Below, piece after piece: positions 37,516 to 47,385 of a stretch of 64,000 nt of DNA. The notes under the pieces are model-generated. The model did not search any database and was not told the origin of the DNA. It worked only from the letters and a program-made list of their open reading frames with translations. Numbering within the stretch: position 1 is the stretch's first letter; each line of letters starts with the position of its first letter. A program made the translations under genes and the position numbers. Source of the stretch: Legionella sp. (lineage in GTDB: Bacteria > Pseudomonadota > Gammaproteobacteria > Legionellales > Legionellaceae); contig JARLJR010000135.1 in NCBI GenBank assembly GCA_031291095.1, positions 62,001-126,000 on the forward strand. The letters run 5' to 3'.

Positions 37516-39168
37516 CTACTCCTGGCTTAAATGCGTTCTGCGCTCGTGCATTGTTTCCACACTATTAATTACCGTCTGGCGACAAATTTCCTGCATCACA
37601 GGAATAGCTTCTAATGCCACACCATCATGAATAGAGTAGGCTATAAGGAAACTATCTCGCCATATTTTTTCATTCATCCGCTCTTTGGATTTCGTCCACA
37701 ATGCAATCCAGAGGAAATGAAACTGCCATTTATCTCGATGGTGCTCCATTTCTTCGGTAAATACTTCGGACATTGCATTTTCCAAGTTACAAACACGGAT
37801 GCCATCAACAAAGCTACTGTTGTGATTCACTATTTTATCAATTAAAGGATTTTCTATATACCAGGATTCCGTAAAGGCTTTACTTTTTAACCAAGACTTT
37901 GAGCGTTGTAAAGACTCAGTAATTGCATCAGGCGTAAAGGGTGTTATTTGCACACTAAGTTGTTCAAACATATCCTCTAAATTTAATTTATGTGGGCGTA
38001 AGCGCAAACCTAATAGCTCTTGAATTTCTAAAAAATGCACATGCGGAATATCATCATGCGCAATGGTTTCTGCCAAGAAATGCTCTACCATCATAATGAA
38101 ATAGGGTAAATCAACATCACGTAAGGTGACATTTTCATCAAAAGCCTGGCCATAATAATCTTTCACTTCCTTTGCACTAACAACCGGCGTCACCCATGCA
38201 TCTTTAATGCCTATATTGTACTTTAGTAATAAACCACAAAGTCGGTTTTTTCTATTTTGGCGTGCATGAATAAAAATACCTTGGGCTCCGGTGCCATCGA
38301 TTTCCGTAGCCTTAATGCGCGCAGTGGCTTTTTCACTCTCTGGAGTAAACACCACTCCTTTTTTACGTTGAATTTTTATCCAGCTATTAAATAAGGGATG
38401 ATAACGTTCCGGATACCAATACATTATATTTTGCAATCGCGATAAGGAAGCGGAAGAAAAGGTAACCTGATCGATAATTTGCCCCAATGTTGTAATCGCA
38501 ATATCCCTCACATCGGCTTTTGGATGCAACAAGGTAAATAGCGCGATATCCGCGCCCTCTTCAATACTGTATAAGTCAATAATTAAATCAGTGAAAAAGT
38601 CAGCGGGCATTGCATAGCTTTGGGCGAAAAAATTTTCTGCTATTTCAAAAACACTGAGGTCAGATAGCTCATGAATTAAATCGCGAATTGCATCTAGGTG
38701 TGAAGGTAGCTCTTCGCCGTTAAGTAATTCGTCCTCAACGCGATCTTCTTCTTGATTTGCTAAATCAAAATAAGCATTTTTTAATTCATCACTTAATTCT
38801 ACATGCGCTTCATAGAAGGAATTTAAAATGGGCAACCAAAAGCTCAAACTGTGTTTTTGCGAATAAATAAGTTCTGCCAAATGGCCCATCAAATTCAATA
38901 AGACCTTTGCACTTAATTTATTATTGCCATCAGCAGCGCCTTGCAGCTGAGCCACACAAATATCTAAAGCAAAAACGCAGGCCGAATAAACAGCAAGCCC
39001 CTCTTCCAGGCTTTCATCAAGATTATTAATAATATCAACGAGTTTAAAAGAGAGTTCGGGTTGTTGAAAAAACAGCATATATAATTGAGGATCAGGATCC
39101 GCCTTTTGCTCAATTAATGTTGCCATCTCCGTAAGTAAACGTTGCAATTCTACCGAATCATTGGTCAT
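37516..39168 (-). CDS. Helical cytosolic protein of unknown function
   Basis: 550 residues, no signal peptide or membrane segment, acidic N-terminal half with alternating helices (perhaps HEAT-like, e.g. LFTLLHPKADVRDIAITTLG). The middle reads IKATEIDGTGAQGIFIHARQNRKNRLCGLLLKYNIGIKDAWVTP. I do not recognise a family. Its ATG overlaps the stop of yciA by four bases (ATGA), so it is translated together with the thioesterase. GTG/TTG starts are not needed. Confidence 0.7.
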   Translation of the reverse strand: MTNDSVELQRLLTEMATLIEQKADPDPQLYMLFFQQPELSFKLVDIINNLDESLEEGLAVYSACVFALDICVAQLQGAADGNNKLSAKVLLNLMGHLAELIYSQKHSLSFWLPILNSFYEAHVELSDELKNAYFDLANQEEDRVEDELLNGEELPSHLDAIRDLIHELSDLSVFEIAENFFAQSYAMPADFFTDLIIDLYSIEEGADIALFTLLHPKADVRDIAITTLGQIIDQVTFSSASLSRLQNIMYWYPERYHPLFNSWIKIQRKKGVVFTPESEKATARIKATEIDGTGAQGIFIHARQNRKNRLCGLLLKYNIGIKDAWVTPVVSAKEVKDYYGQAFDENVTLRDVDLPYFIMMVEHFLAETIAHDDIPHVHFLEIQELLGLRLRPHKLNLEDMFEQLSVQITPFTPDAITESLQRSKSWLKSKAFTESWYIENPLIDKIVNHNSSFVDGIRVCNLENAMSEVFTEEMEHHRDKWQFHFLWIALWTKSKERMNEKIWRDSFLIAYSIHDGVALEAIPVMQEICRQTVINSVETMHERRTHLSQE

Positions 39169-39548
39169 ATTATTTTAGGCACCGGTCTTGATTTTCCATG
39201 TTCATCAATAGCGACAAAAATAAAAACACCTTCAGTCACTTGATAGGGTTCGCTTTGCGTTGCAGGCAAAGCCCATACTTCTACATTCATGGTCATGGAG
39301 GTGGTGCCCTGTTTAACCAGGGTAACATAACAACTGATTAAATCGCCTACATGAACAGGTTTTAAAAACGACATTGAATGAATAGAAACGGTTGCTACCC
39401 TCCCAACAGCGAGCTTTTTTGCCAAAACACCTGCGGCTAAGTCCATTTGCGATACGATCCAACCACCAAATATGTCACCGTTTGCATTCGTGTTGGCAGG
39501 CATCGCCAAAGTTTGGATGGTTAATTCGCCTTTTGGGGAATATGTCAT
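39165..39548 (-). CDS. yciA: Acyl-CoA thioesterase, YciA-like hotdog protein
   Basis: 127 residues. Single hotdog domain with the family motif NANGDIFGGWIVSQMD (Asn/Asp pair of the active site) and the central strand VSIHSMSFLKPVHVGD. Hydrolyses acyl-CoA to free acid and CoA in the cytosol, working as a hexamer in known relatives. First gene of a two-gene unit with the 550-residue unknown protein. Confidence 0.92.
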   Translation of the reverse strand: MTYSPKGELTIQTLAMPANTNANGDIFGGWIVSQMDLAAGVLAKKLAVGRVATVSIHSMSFLKPVHVGDLISCYVTLVKQGTTSMTMNVEVWALPATQSEPYQVTEGVFIFVAIDEHGKSRPVPKII

Positions 39549-39591
39549 TGAGTTCCACCACTTATTAGTTATTTAGGTTGGGCTTTGGCCC

Positions 39592-39707
39592 AGTACGTCA
39601 ACGCGAACGATGGGAAAGCATCTTCTGAATGAGGCATAGATTCTATAAATTAATATCGTGCTACGTTCAGAAGACTCTTCGTCGTAAACTACTCAGGATG
39701 GCGTACT
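39592..39707. repeat. MITE-like imperfect palindrome, about 116 bp
   Basis: Ends agtacg / cgtact, with inward tcttctgaa words facing each other (39629 and, inverted, about 39668). It lies between tex and yciA. The half reading catcctgag-gtttacga resembles the element at 53764-53868. Confidence 0.4.
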
Positions 39708-39710
39708 TTT

Positions 39711-39732
39711 TAAGGGCTGCATGCAGCCCTTA
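39711..39732 (-). terminator. Perfect 22-bp palindrome after tex
   Basis: taagggctgcatgcagccctta directly after the tex stop codon. Probably the transcription terminator, although flanking T runs are short. Confidence 0.5.
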
Positions 39733-39735
39733 ATT

Positions 39736-42081
39736 TTAATTACGCTTTAACTTCGCTAACGCATCTGCCATAGCCGTGTTAAACACCGTCTTTTTCACTG
39801 GTTCGGCCTTTTTAGCCATCTCAGGTTTCTTACGATGTTCTTGTCTTGCTCCCTCGTGTTGCTTTTTCGCCTCTGGAGCCTTCGCTTTTTTCTTAACAAC
39901 GGGTGCAGTAGATTCCTCTTCCAAACGCATGCTTAAACCAATACGCTTGCGCTCTTTGTCTACTTCAACCACTTTGACCGTAACGATATCACCCGCTTTA
40001 ACTACTGTGCGTGGATCGGTAATAAATTTATTGGTCATCGCTGAAATATGAACCAAACCATCTTGGTGAACCCCAATATCAACAAAGGCACCAAAGTTAG
40101 TGACATTACTCACCACACCTTCCAAAATCATTCCTTCGTGTAAATGTGCAATGTCTTCAACACCTTCTTTAAATTGTGCTGTTTTAAACTCGGGTCTAGG
40201 ATCACGGCCTGGTTTTTCCAATTCGCGTAATACGTCTCGAATTGTTGGTAGACCGTATTGGTCATCAACGAATTGTGCCGCATTCACACTGGTTAAGGCG
40301 TCTTTATTGCCAATAAGCTCTAAAATTGCGACCTTTTTATCCGCAATAATTTTTTCTACTAATGGATAGGCCTCTGGATGAACACAAGATGCATCCAACG
40401 GATTATCGCCATTCATAATGCGTAAGAACCCAGCTGCTTGCTGGAATGCTTTTTCACCCATACGGCTAACATTCTTCAACTGCATGCGGTTACTAAACGC
40501 ACCATGTTCATCTCGATATTGAACAATATTCTTCGCTAAAGTCTCGTTTAAACCAGAGATATGCGATAACAGTGCTGCGGAAGCAGTATTAACATCCACA
40601 CCAACCGCATTCACACAATCCTCAACAACCCCTTCGAGGCTGCGCGCTAAACGGGCTTGGTTTACATCGTGTTGATACTGACCAACACCAATAGACTTCG
40701 CTTCAATTTTTACTAATTCCGCCAAAGGATCTTGTAAACGACGAGCAATAGAAACCGCTCCGCGCAAGGTCACATCCAAATCAGGGAATTCTTTTGCTGC
40801 AACTTCAGAAGCAGAGTAAACGGAAGCTCCCGCTTCACTAACTACGATTTTAGTCAGTTTTAAGTCTGGGTACATTTTAATTAAGTCAGCGACTAAACGT
40901 TCTGTTTCGCGTGAACCGGTTCCATTACCAATACTCATTAAATTCACTTGATGCTTTGCAGCAAGCTTAGCCAGATCAGTAATTGATTGATGCCATTCGT
41001 TTTGTGGTGCAAATGGATAAATAACAGAAAAATCCAAAAGCTTTCCAGTAGCGTTTACCACAACTACTTTCACCCCAGTTCTGATACCCGGATCAAGACC
41101 AATGGTGATTTGTGGACCCGCAGGAGCTGCAAGGAGTAAATCGCGTAAGTTTCTGGAAAATACTTTGATGGCTTCTTCATCGGCCATTTCACGTAACCGA
41201 GTCAATAATTCCAACTCGAGTTTGGTGAATAACTTCACTTTCCACGTTAAACGAACGGTTTCTAATAACCATGGATCCGCGGCTCTTTGTTGATCAGTAA
41301 TCTTAAAATGAGCTGCGACTTTAGTTTCGCCATAAGCCAAATCAGCCTCAGGCAAGGTCAGGCTAACTTGTAATACACTTTCTCGACGGCCACGAAATAA
41401 AGCTAAAGCACGATGAGAAGGGATTTTCTTAATGGGTTCTTCGTACTCAAAGTAATCTGCAAATTTATTCACAGTTTCTTTTTTCTTCGAGCTACCCACG
41501 GATTTCACAACAGCATGCTGCCATAAGTATTCTCGTAATTCATTAATTAAGTCCGCGTCTTCAGCAAAATGCTCCATTAATATGTGACGAGCACCTTCAA
41601 GAGCTGCTTTAGCATCTTCGACACCAACCTCAGCATTAATAAACTGCACCGCATGTGCATCTGGATCCAAAGAAGGATCATTCCATAATGCATCCGCTAA
41701 TGGTTGCAGGCCTGCTTCCACGGCGATTTGCGCTTTAGTGCGGCGTTTCGGTCTATAAGGCAGATATAAATCTTCAAGACGCGTTTTAGTGTCTGCAGCA
41801 AGAATGCTTTTCTCTAACTCTGGAGTTAATTTTTCTTGTTCACGAATGGACTGCAAGACGACTTCACGACGTTCATCCAATTCACGCAAATAAAGTAAAC
41901 GTTCAGCAAGAAAACGCAATTGCGAATCGTCCAATCCTTCAGTAGCCTCTTTACGATAACGTGCAATAAAAGGCACTGTTGCTCCCTCATCCAGCAACCG
42001 AATCGCTGTTTCAACCTGCGCAACTTTAACCTTAAGTTCTTGCGCAATAATTGACGCTGACGTCAACATTTCTTGAGTCAT
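39736..42081 (-). CDS. tex: Transcription accessory protein Tex
   Basis: 781 residues, full length. N-terminal helical Tex domain ([17 protein letters not shown]), YqgF/RNase H-like domain ([18 protein letters not shown]), helix-hairpin-helix segments ([20 protein letters not shown]), and an S1 RNA-binding domain at about 645-715 ([20 protein letters not shown]). A basic K/A-rich tail follows. Binds nucleic acid and affects transcription; known in many pathogens to influence toxin or virulence genes. ATG at 42081; glmS ends 39 bases upstream on the same strand. Confidence 0.96.
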   Translation of the reverse strand: MTQEMLTSASIIAQELKVKVAQVETAIRLLDEGATVPFIARYRKEATEGLDDSQLRFLAERLLYLRELDERREVVLQSIREQEKLTPELEKSILAADTKTRLEDLYLPYRPKRRTKAQIAVEAGLQPLADALWNDPSLDPDAHAVQFINAEVGVEDAKAALEGARHILMEHFAEDADLINELREYLWQHAVVKSVGSSKKKETVNKFADYFEYEEPIKKIPSHRALALFRGRRESVLQVSLTLPEADLAYGETKVAAHFKITDQQRAADPWLLETVRLTWKVKLFTKLELELLTRLREMADEEAIKVFSRNLRDLLLAAPAGPQITIGLDPGIRTGVKVVVVNATGKLLDFSVIYPFAPQNEWHQSITDLAKLAAKHQVNLMSIGNGTGSRETERLVADLIKMYPDLKLTKIVVSEAGASVYSASEVAAKEFPDLDVTLRGAVSIARRLQDPLAELVKIEAKSIGVGQYQHDVNQARLARSLEGVVEDCVNAVGVDVNTASAALLSHISGLNETLAKNIVQYRDEHGAFSNRMQLKNVSRMGEKAFQQAAGFLRIMNGDNPLDASCVHPEAYPLVEKIIADKKVAILELIGNKDALTSVNAAQFVDDQYGLPTIRDVLRELEKPGRDPRPEFKTAQFKEGVEDIAHLHEGMILEGVVSNVTNFGAFVDIGVHQDGLVHISAMTNKFITDPRTVVKAGDIVTVKVVEVDKERKRIGLSMRLEEESTAPVVKKKAKAPEAKKQHEGARQEHRKKPEMAKKAEPVKKTVFNTAMADALAKLKRN

Positions 42082-42119
42082 TTACATCCCCGAATACATG
42101 ATAAAAATTCGCGACATTA

Positions 42120-43934
42120 TTACTCAACAGTTACCGATTTGGCAAGGTTACGTGGTTGATCCACATCCGTACCTTTTGCAACGGCAACATGATAAGCTAA
42201 TAACTGCAACGGAATTGTGTACACTATAGGCGCAATCCAAGAACCGCAAGGAGCAACCTTAATTAAACGTGCTCCGCTTGCCTTCCAAGTATGCGCTCCA
42301 TCCACAAAAACAAACAACTGACCACCTCGCGCACTCACCTCATGCAAATTAGATTTTAATTTATCTAAAAGCTCATCATTAGGTGCAACAGCAATAACGG
42401 GCATGTCTTCATCAACCAAAGCTAAAGGTCCATGCTTTAACTCTCCGGAAGGATAAGCTTCGGCATGAATGTATGAAATTTCTTTGAGCTTTAGTGCCCC
42501 TTCCAATGCGACAGGATATTGCACGCCACGTCCCAAAAATAGGGTATGAGCTTTATTAACAAACAAGGCCGATAACTCTTCGATTTCGTTGTTCATTTGC
42601 AATACCTGCTCACAGCATCGTGGCAATTCTTGTAATTGTGCAATGACTTCTTCTGCTCGCTGATCATGGCAAAGAGCTGCTGACAACATCAAAAATGCAG
42701 CTAATTGGGTAGTAAACGCTTTGGTAGACGCAACGCCAATTTCAATGCCCGCGCGAGTTAAAAAGACACAGTCAGCTTCTCGCACTAAGGTACTGGTTGC
42801 CACATTACAAATTGCCAGGCTAGCAAGATAATTTAAGGATTTTGCTTTAGTTAATGCCGCCAGCGTATCTGCTGTTTCCCCTGACTGAGATACGGTAATA
42901 AATAGGGTATCCCTAGGGACAACCACATCGCGATAGCGGTATTCACTAGCAATTTCAACTTGCGTTGGTAAGCCTGCTAAGGATTCCAACCAATATTTAG
43001 CAACCAAACCCGCATGATAACTAGTTCCACAGGCAACAATATGAATTTGTTTCACTAAAGGAAATACATGAGACGCACGTTCACCAAAGCTAGACCTGAG
43101 TACCTCCAGGCTATTTACACGCCCTTCAACAGTATCGGTTAGCACTTTGGACTGCTCAAAAATCTCTTTGAGCATGAAATGGCGATATTGCCCTTTACTC
43201 ACGATTTCTGCATCATTGCTTAACAAATGAGTTGGGCGTTCCACTGGGACTCTAGATGCATTGTAAATAGTAACTTGCTTGGTCGTAATAAAAGCGCTAT
43301 CACCTTCTTCGAGATACAAGACCGATTGAGCAAAAGATTTTAATGCCAAACCATCTGAGGCGATAAAATTCTCACCAATACCTAAGCCAATAACCAAAGG
43401 GCTACCCTTACGCACAGCAACTAACTCAAACGGGCGCTGCTGGTGGATAACGCCAAAAGCAAAAGCGCCATGCATTTCAGCTGCCGCAGTTTGTACTGCT
43501 TCTAATAAATTTTCAGATTTAAGATAATAATAATGAACTAAATGCGCCGCGACTTCAGTATCGGTTTCTGAAGTAAACACATAACCTTTAGCCATTAATT
43601 CCTGGCGTAACTGATCATGGTTTTCAATAATACCATTATGAACAAGAGCAATCTCACCATGTGATAAATGTGGATGAGCATTCAGCTCTGAGGGCTTACC
43701 ATGCGTTGCCCAACGGGTATGTGCAATTCCAGTATTCCCCGAAATGGCAGTTTCCAACATGGCATCAGCCAAGTTTTGCACCTTTCCTTGAATTCTGACG
43801 CGCTTCAAATGCGAATTGCCATCAATTACCGCAATTCCTGCAGAGTCATAACCACGGTATTCCAAACGCCGCAAACCTTCCAATAAGACCTTACTGATAT
43901 CCCTTTCTGAAACAGCACCCATAATTCCGCACAT
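42120..43934 (-). CDS. glmS: Glutamine-fructose-6-phosphate aminotransferase (isomerizing)
   Basis: 604 residues from the ATG at 43934, which puts the catalytic Cys right after Met (MCGIMGAVSERD). AGGAG lies six bases before it; a GTG one codon earlier is less likely. N-terminal glutaminase domain, two SIS sugar-isomerase domains (SQSGETADTLAAL) and the C-terminal KSVTVE. Makes glucosamine-6-phosphate for peptidoglycan and LPS. No glmS ribozyme is visible upstream, as expected in gammaproteobacteria. glmU is not nearby. Confidence 0.97.
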   Translation of the reverse strand: MCGIMGAVSERDISKVLLEGLRRLEYRGYDSAGIAVIDGNSHLKRVRIQGKVQNLADAMLETAISGNTGIAHTRWATHGKPSELNAHPHLSHGEIALVHNGIIENHDQLRQELMAKGYVFTSETDTEVAAHLVHYYYLKSENLLEAVQTAAAEMHGAFAFGVIHQQRPFELVAVRKGSPLVIGLGIGENFIASDGLALKSFAQSVLYLEEGDSAFITTKQVTIYNASRVPVERPTHLLSNDAEIVSKGQYRHFMLKEIFEQSKVLTDTVEGRVNSLEVLRSSFGERASHVFPLVKQIHIVACGTSYHAGLVAKYWLESLAGLPTQVEIASEYRYRDVVVPRDTLFITVSQSGETADTLAALTKAKSLNYLASLAICNVATSTLVREADCVFLTRAGIEIGVASTKAFTTQLAAFLMLSAALCHDQRAEEVIAQLQELPRCCEQVLQMNNEIEELSALFVNKAHTLFLGRGVQYPVALEGALKLKEISYIHAEAYPSGELKHGPLALVDEDMPVIAVAPNDELLDKLKSNLHEVSARGGQLFVFVDGAHTWKASGARLIKVAPCGSWIAPIVYTIPLQLLAYHVAVAKGTDVDQPRNLAKSVTVE

Positions 43935-43937
43935 CAC

Positions 43938-44202
43938 CAGCTCCTCATGTTAACACGGGCTAACATATAATATTCCCAAAGATTCTCATCGCGCGATTGT
44001 GCTTTACGCCCAAGGCGAAAAAACAGTCCACACCAAACCAAGCATTGTAAAGTATCTTGGGGATAAGTAGAAAAAAGACCAGAATTATGCCACAAACATC
44101 TCCAAAAAGAACTAAGCCTATTTATGTCATAAGGGTAATTTTAGAACAGAATGAGAATTAATCCACAAAAAGGCAAGAATTTTGGAAGCTATTGCAACAT
44201 AA
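43938..44202. other. Intergenic region upstream of glmS
   Basis: About 265 bases before the plaC terminator hairpin, without an open frame or RNA-like structure that I can support. Confidence 0.35.
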
Positions 44203-44238
44203 AGCTCAGATTAGGGTGCATTTCCCCTAACCTGAGCT
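44203..44238 (-). terminator. Terminator of plaC
   Basis: 14-bp stem agctcag-ttaggg type (one G-U on the minus strand), 12 bases past the stop, followed by tttatg. Confidence 0.65.
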
Positions 44239-44249
44239 ACCCCACCTAA

Positions 44250-45551
44250 TTAATCAAGTGGGTTTTTACAGGTTACACCATAACCGTGATACTTCATTTC
44301 CTTACATACTTCAAAGGCAAGATAAGCATGTGCCCGAGTACTTGGGTGAATCTCATCCCAGAATAAATAGTTTTCAGGTTTATCACATACAGTGTAGTTC
44401 TTTTCGCCAGCGGCAAAACTGCTGTCTCTATATTTCAATACTTGTACGTAGCGTAAAACAAAGTTATTGGCAAAAGGTGAATTATTGAATTCATGATACA
44501 TTGGCAACTTCACATCGATACATGCATCAGTCGTGTTGGTAAATCCATAAGGTTCTGGATTATCTAAGGCGCGCTGCATGTATTCACTCATATCCACGAA
44601 CATGAAGTCAGAATCTGGATACAATTTTTGCCATTCTTGCATGCGTGTGCGTAAACGCTCATTGTGTTGATCAACTGCGGCATTTAACACGTCACGATCC
44701 GTAGTTTTCACCACGCGTGGAGTATCCCCGATATGTGGAACGCCCATGATAACAAAACGACGTGCACCAGCTTGCATTAATTTATTCACTGAAGAACCTA
44801 AACCAGACAGAACATTATCAACATAAGTGCTCATTACCGTCGTGTTGTAATTATCTTCGAAGAATAAAACGTTAATGTAATCGTTACTTCCGGCAAAAAG
44901 GAAGAATACGGTTTCATTACTAAGCTTTTGATGCTCCATTAAATACGCTTGTACAGTCAGACCAAGGCTTGGGGGTACTAGCTTACCTACAACCAGGTTT
45001 TTAATCGTGCCGATTGGATGACGAATTAAGTTCCAAACTGTTAATTGATAGTCATAAGTTACCGCCCAGCTTCCCGCAAAAGAACGGTTTAAATAAACAT
45101 CTTCATCGTTTTGATTTACAGAAATCATCTTCGCTAAATATTCATTCCAAACTTTACCATTAGAGAATCTGGAATTCCAATAAGGCTGGCCAGGGAGTAT
45201 AGGTACCAATCTAATTTTACTAACTAAATTAGCGATATAAGGCGCAAGCTCCTTATCAAAAAACTCAGTGACTACAGCCATACCAGATTCTAAAACCATT
45301 TGTGGCACATAGTATTCGTCAGCAAACTCAACCATTTTGTTTAATACGAAAATTTTAAATGGAGCGACTAGGAATGCAGGATCATCTTCCTGGCGTAGGC
45401 TTTTAAGTAGGTGGGTAGTGTTGCCTATATCCGACATACTGTCACCAAAAAGCACCATAGACTTTACAGGCTTGGCGGCAGCAAAACTAACGAGGGGAAT
45501 ACACAGGATTAGTGCGAAAAACCAACGAAAAACGCGAGTATAATTAACCAT
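44250..45551 (-). CDS. plaC: Secreted GDSL phospholipase/acyltransferase PlaC
   Basis: 433 residues. Signal peptide (FFALILCIPLVSFAAA). The GDSL block is LFGDSMSDIGN with Ser38 as nucleophile; NYI-type block III in FLFAGSNDYINV; block V WDEIHPSTRAHAY gives Asp399 and His402. Length, order and position match L. pneumophila PlaC, a type II-secreted glycerophospholipid:cholesterol acyltransferase that is activated by the zinc protease ProA. Cys pairs in the middle and tail could form the disulfide loop involved in that activation. Substrate here is inferred from the family. Alone on the minus strand, terminator directly after. Confidence 0.88.
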   Translation of the reverse strand: MVNYTRVFRWFFALILCIPLVSFAAAKPVKSMVLFGDSMSDIGNTTHLLKSLRQEDDPAFLVAPFKIFVLNKMVEFADEYYVPQMVLESGMAVVTEFFDKELAPYIANLVSKIRLVPILPGQPYWNSRFSNGKVWNEYLAKMISVNQNDEDVYLNRSFAGSWAVTYDYQLTVWNLIRHPIGTIKNLVVGKLVPPSLGLTVQAYLMEHQKLSNETVFFLFAGSNDYINVLFFEDNYNTTVMSTYVDNVLSGLGSSVNKLMQAGARRFVIMGVPHIGDTPRVVKTTDRDVLNAAVDQHNERLRTRMQEWQKLYPDSDFMFVDMSEYMQRALDNPEPYGFTNTTDACIDVKLPMYHEFNNSPFANNFVLRYVQVLKYRDSSFAAGEKNYTVCDKPENYLFWDEIHPSTRAHAYLAFEVCKEMKYHGYGVTCKNPLD

Positions 45552-45848
45552 ATTATCTCCTTATAAAATCTGTACACCACGAATACAGACGTCCCTGATA
45601 ACTTCTCCATGGCATTACTAATGCCACCATCCAATTTATTTTAGAAGTTATTTGCCTTTGTATATAACAGTATGATCACTGGTTAGTTTTTGTCAACGCA
45701 TTTGGTCAATTTTTAAGGGCTATAATTAAAGAATAAATATTTTCTGTTCGTTCTTCAGAAATCCATAAAATGTATGCAGGAGTACCTCATAAAAAATTAG
45801 GTTTGCCGTATGTATTTTATTCATGCCCATTGATTAAATTGTGATTAA

Positions 45849-46271
45849 ATGTTAATTTCCGCCGAGTATTTTTGTTACATCTCGGGTAGTCCAATGCAAG
45901 AAATAATCGCCTCATTCAAAAATGCGGTTAACCCCCATACCGAAAATTTTAGAAATTTTCCAGAGTATGTAGAACACCAGTTACTTGATAAAAAAGATAA
46001 AAAAATTGCCATGTTTTGTACTGGTGGTATCCGTTGTGAAAAATCTACCGCGTATTTAAAAGATTTAGGCTTCCCTGAGGTTTTCCATTTACAAGATGGG
46101 ATTTTGCACTATATTGAAGCTATGACCAAAGAAAAATCGCGTTGGGAAGGTCAATGTTTCGTATTCGATAATCGAGTAGCAGTTGACGAAGATTTAGCAC
46201 GCGTTTATCCTCAATTACCTTTAGAATACAAACATGAATATAAAAAGACAAGGAATAGTACAGGCTCTTAA
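45849..46271 (+). pseudogene. trhO: Truncated TrhO (tRNA U34 hydroxylase, rhodanese-type)
   Basis: 140 codons. The rhodanese half is well preserved: [18 protein letters not shown], active site [23 protein letters not shown], and [14 protein letters not shown]. The N-terminal acylphosphatase-like domain (about 110 residues) is missing. The preceding bases hold only scraps (such as HKMYAGVPHKKLGL) in broken frames, and the C-terminal Cys-rich end is cut short. The catalytic loop is intact, but the loss suggests a pseudogene; the first codons ([15 protein letters not shown]) look artefactual. Two bases before smpB. Confidence 0.75.
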
Positions 46272-46273
46272 TT

Positions 46274-46750
46274 ATGACCAGTAAAAAACAACCCGATTCA
46301 ACGATCGTAATGAATCGCAAAGCAGGTTTTGATTATTTCATTCAAGAACAGTTCGAAGCAGGACTTGCTCTTGAAGGTTGGGAGGTCAAAAGCTTGCGTG
46401 CGGGCAAAATTAATTTGTCGGATTCCCATGTTATTATCAAATATGGGGAAGCCTTTTTACTTGGCGCCCAAATTCAACCCTTGTTAACTGCCTCAACCCA
46501 TTCTATTCCAGATCCAACGCGTACGCGCAAGCTTTTGTTAAATAGAAAAGAATTGAATACATTGATTGGCAGTGTCGAACGCCAAGGTTATACGATTATC
46601 CCCTTATCTATGTATTGGAAAAGGAATAAAATTAAACTCAAAGTTGCTCTGGCTAAGGGTAAAAAAGAGCACGATAAACGCGATACCATCAAAGACCGCG
46701 AGTGGAGCCGAGACCGTTCACGGATTATGAAAAAGACAGGGAGAGAATAA
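46274..46750 (+). CDS. smpB: SsrA-binding protein SmpB
   Basis: 158 residues. Classic Smp[40 protein letters not shown], then a basic C-terminal tail [17 protein letters not shown] that fills the ribosomal mRNA channel. Brings tmRNA (13381-13774) to stalled ribosomes for trans-translation. Follows the trhO remnant by two bases, and its TAA directly abuts the ATG of bcp. Confidence 0.97.
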   Translation: MTSKKQPDSTIVMNRKAGFDYFIQEQFEAGLALEGWEVKSLRAGKINLSDSHVIIKYGEAFLLGAQIQPLLTASTHSIPDPTRTRKLLLNRKELNTLIGSVERQGYTIIPLSMYWKRNKIKLKVALAKGKKEHDKRDTIKDREWSRDRSRIMKKTGRE

Positions 46751-47206
46751 ATGAATATAGGTGACTCTGTGGCGAATTTCGCCTTTAGCGCAACCTCAGG
46801 CCTACAGGCTCATCTTAACGATTATAAAGGACAATATGTTGTCCTTTATTTTTATCCCAAAGACTCAACCCCTGGCTGCACTACAGAGGGCCAAGACTTT
46901 CGTGATACCTATCCCCAATTTCAAGGCCTAAATACGCAAATCTTTGGTATTTCTCGCGACAGCATGAAATCTCATGAAAACTTTAAAGCCAAACAAAATT
47001 TTCCTTTTGAATTAATCAGCGATGCGGATGAGCAATTATGCCGGCTCTTTGATGTAATCAAAATGAAATCCATGTACGGAAAACAAGTGCGTGGTATTGA
47101 ACGTAGCACCTTTATCATTGACCCTGAAGGCAAATTAGCCCATGAATGGCGTAAAGTGAGTGTGAAAGGGCATGTTGATGAAGTGTTGCGCGTATTAAAT
47201 CCCTAG
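46751..47206 (+). CDS. bcp: Peroxiredoxin, BCP/PrxQ type
   Basis: 151 residues. Thioredoxin fold with YPKDSTPGCTTEGQDFRD (peroxidatic Cys). The usual resolving Cys five residues later is absent (CTTEGQ); a Cys in EQLCRLFDV may serve instead, or the enzyme is one-Cys. Reduces hydrogen peroxide and organic peroxides with thioredoxin. The start codon abuts the smpB stop, so it is translated from the same transcript. Confidence 0.93.
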   Translation: MNIGDSVANFAFSATSGLQAHLNDYKGQYVVLYFYPKDSTPGCTTEGQDFRDTYPQFQGLNTQIFGISRDSMKSHENFKAKQNFPFELISDADEQLCRLFDVIKMKSMYGKQVRGIERSTFIIDPEGKLAHEWRKVSVKGHVDEVLRVLNP

Positions 47207-47274
47207 TCACATCTGAACCCCAATTATAGACTAAGTTTCTGTATAAATTGATTTTAAAAATAAAAATATTGTTC

Positions 47275-47303
47275 TTGACTCAAGTACTTAGCCTTAGCAC
47301 AAT
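47275..47303 (+). promoter_or_regulatory. Candidate promoter of the PIN-PhoH gene
   Basis: TTGACT at 47275-47280, 17-base spacer, CACAAT at 47298-47303. Good -35, fair -10. Confidence 0.4.
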
Positions 47304-47385
47304 TAGAGTTAAGACAAAAGAAATTTTGTTCCTGTGCTGTAACGCTGTTATAAAAAACAGTTTTGTTTGATAACTGAGGTGAATC

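Noticed and set aside
43938-44249. Possible glmS riboswitch/ribozyme region
   Set aside because: No ribozyme core recognised, and gammaproteobacteria normally regulate glmS by small RNAs.
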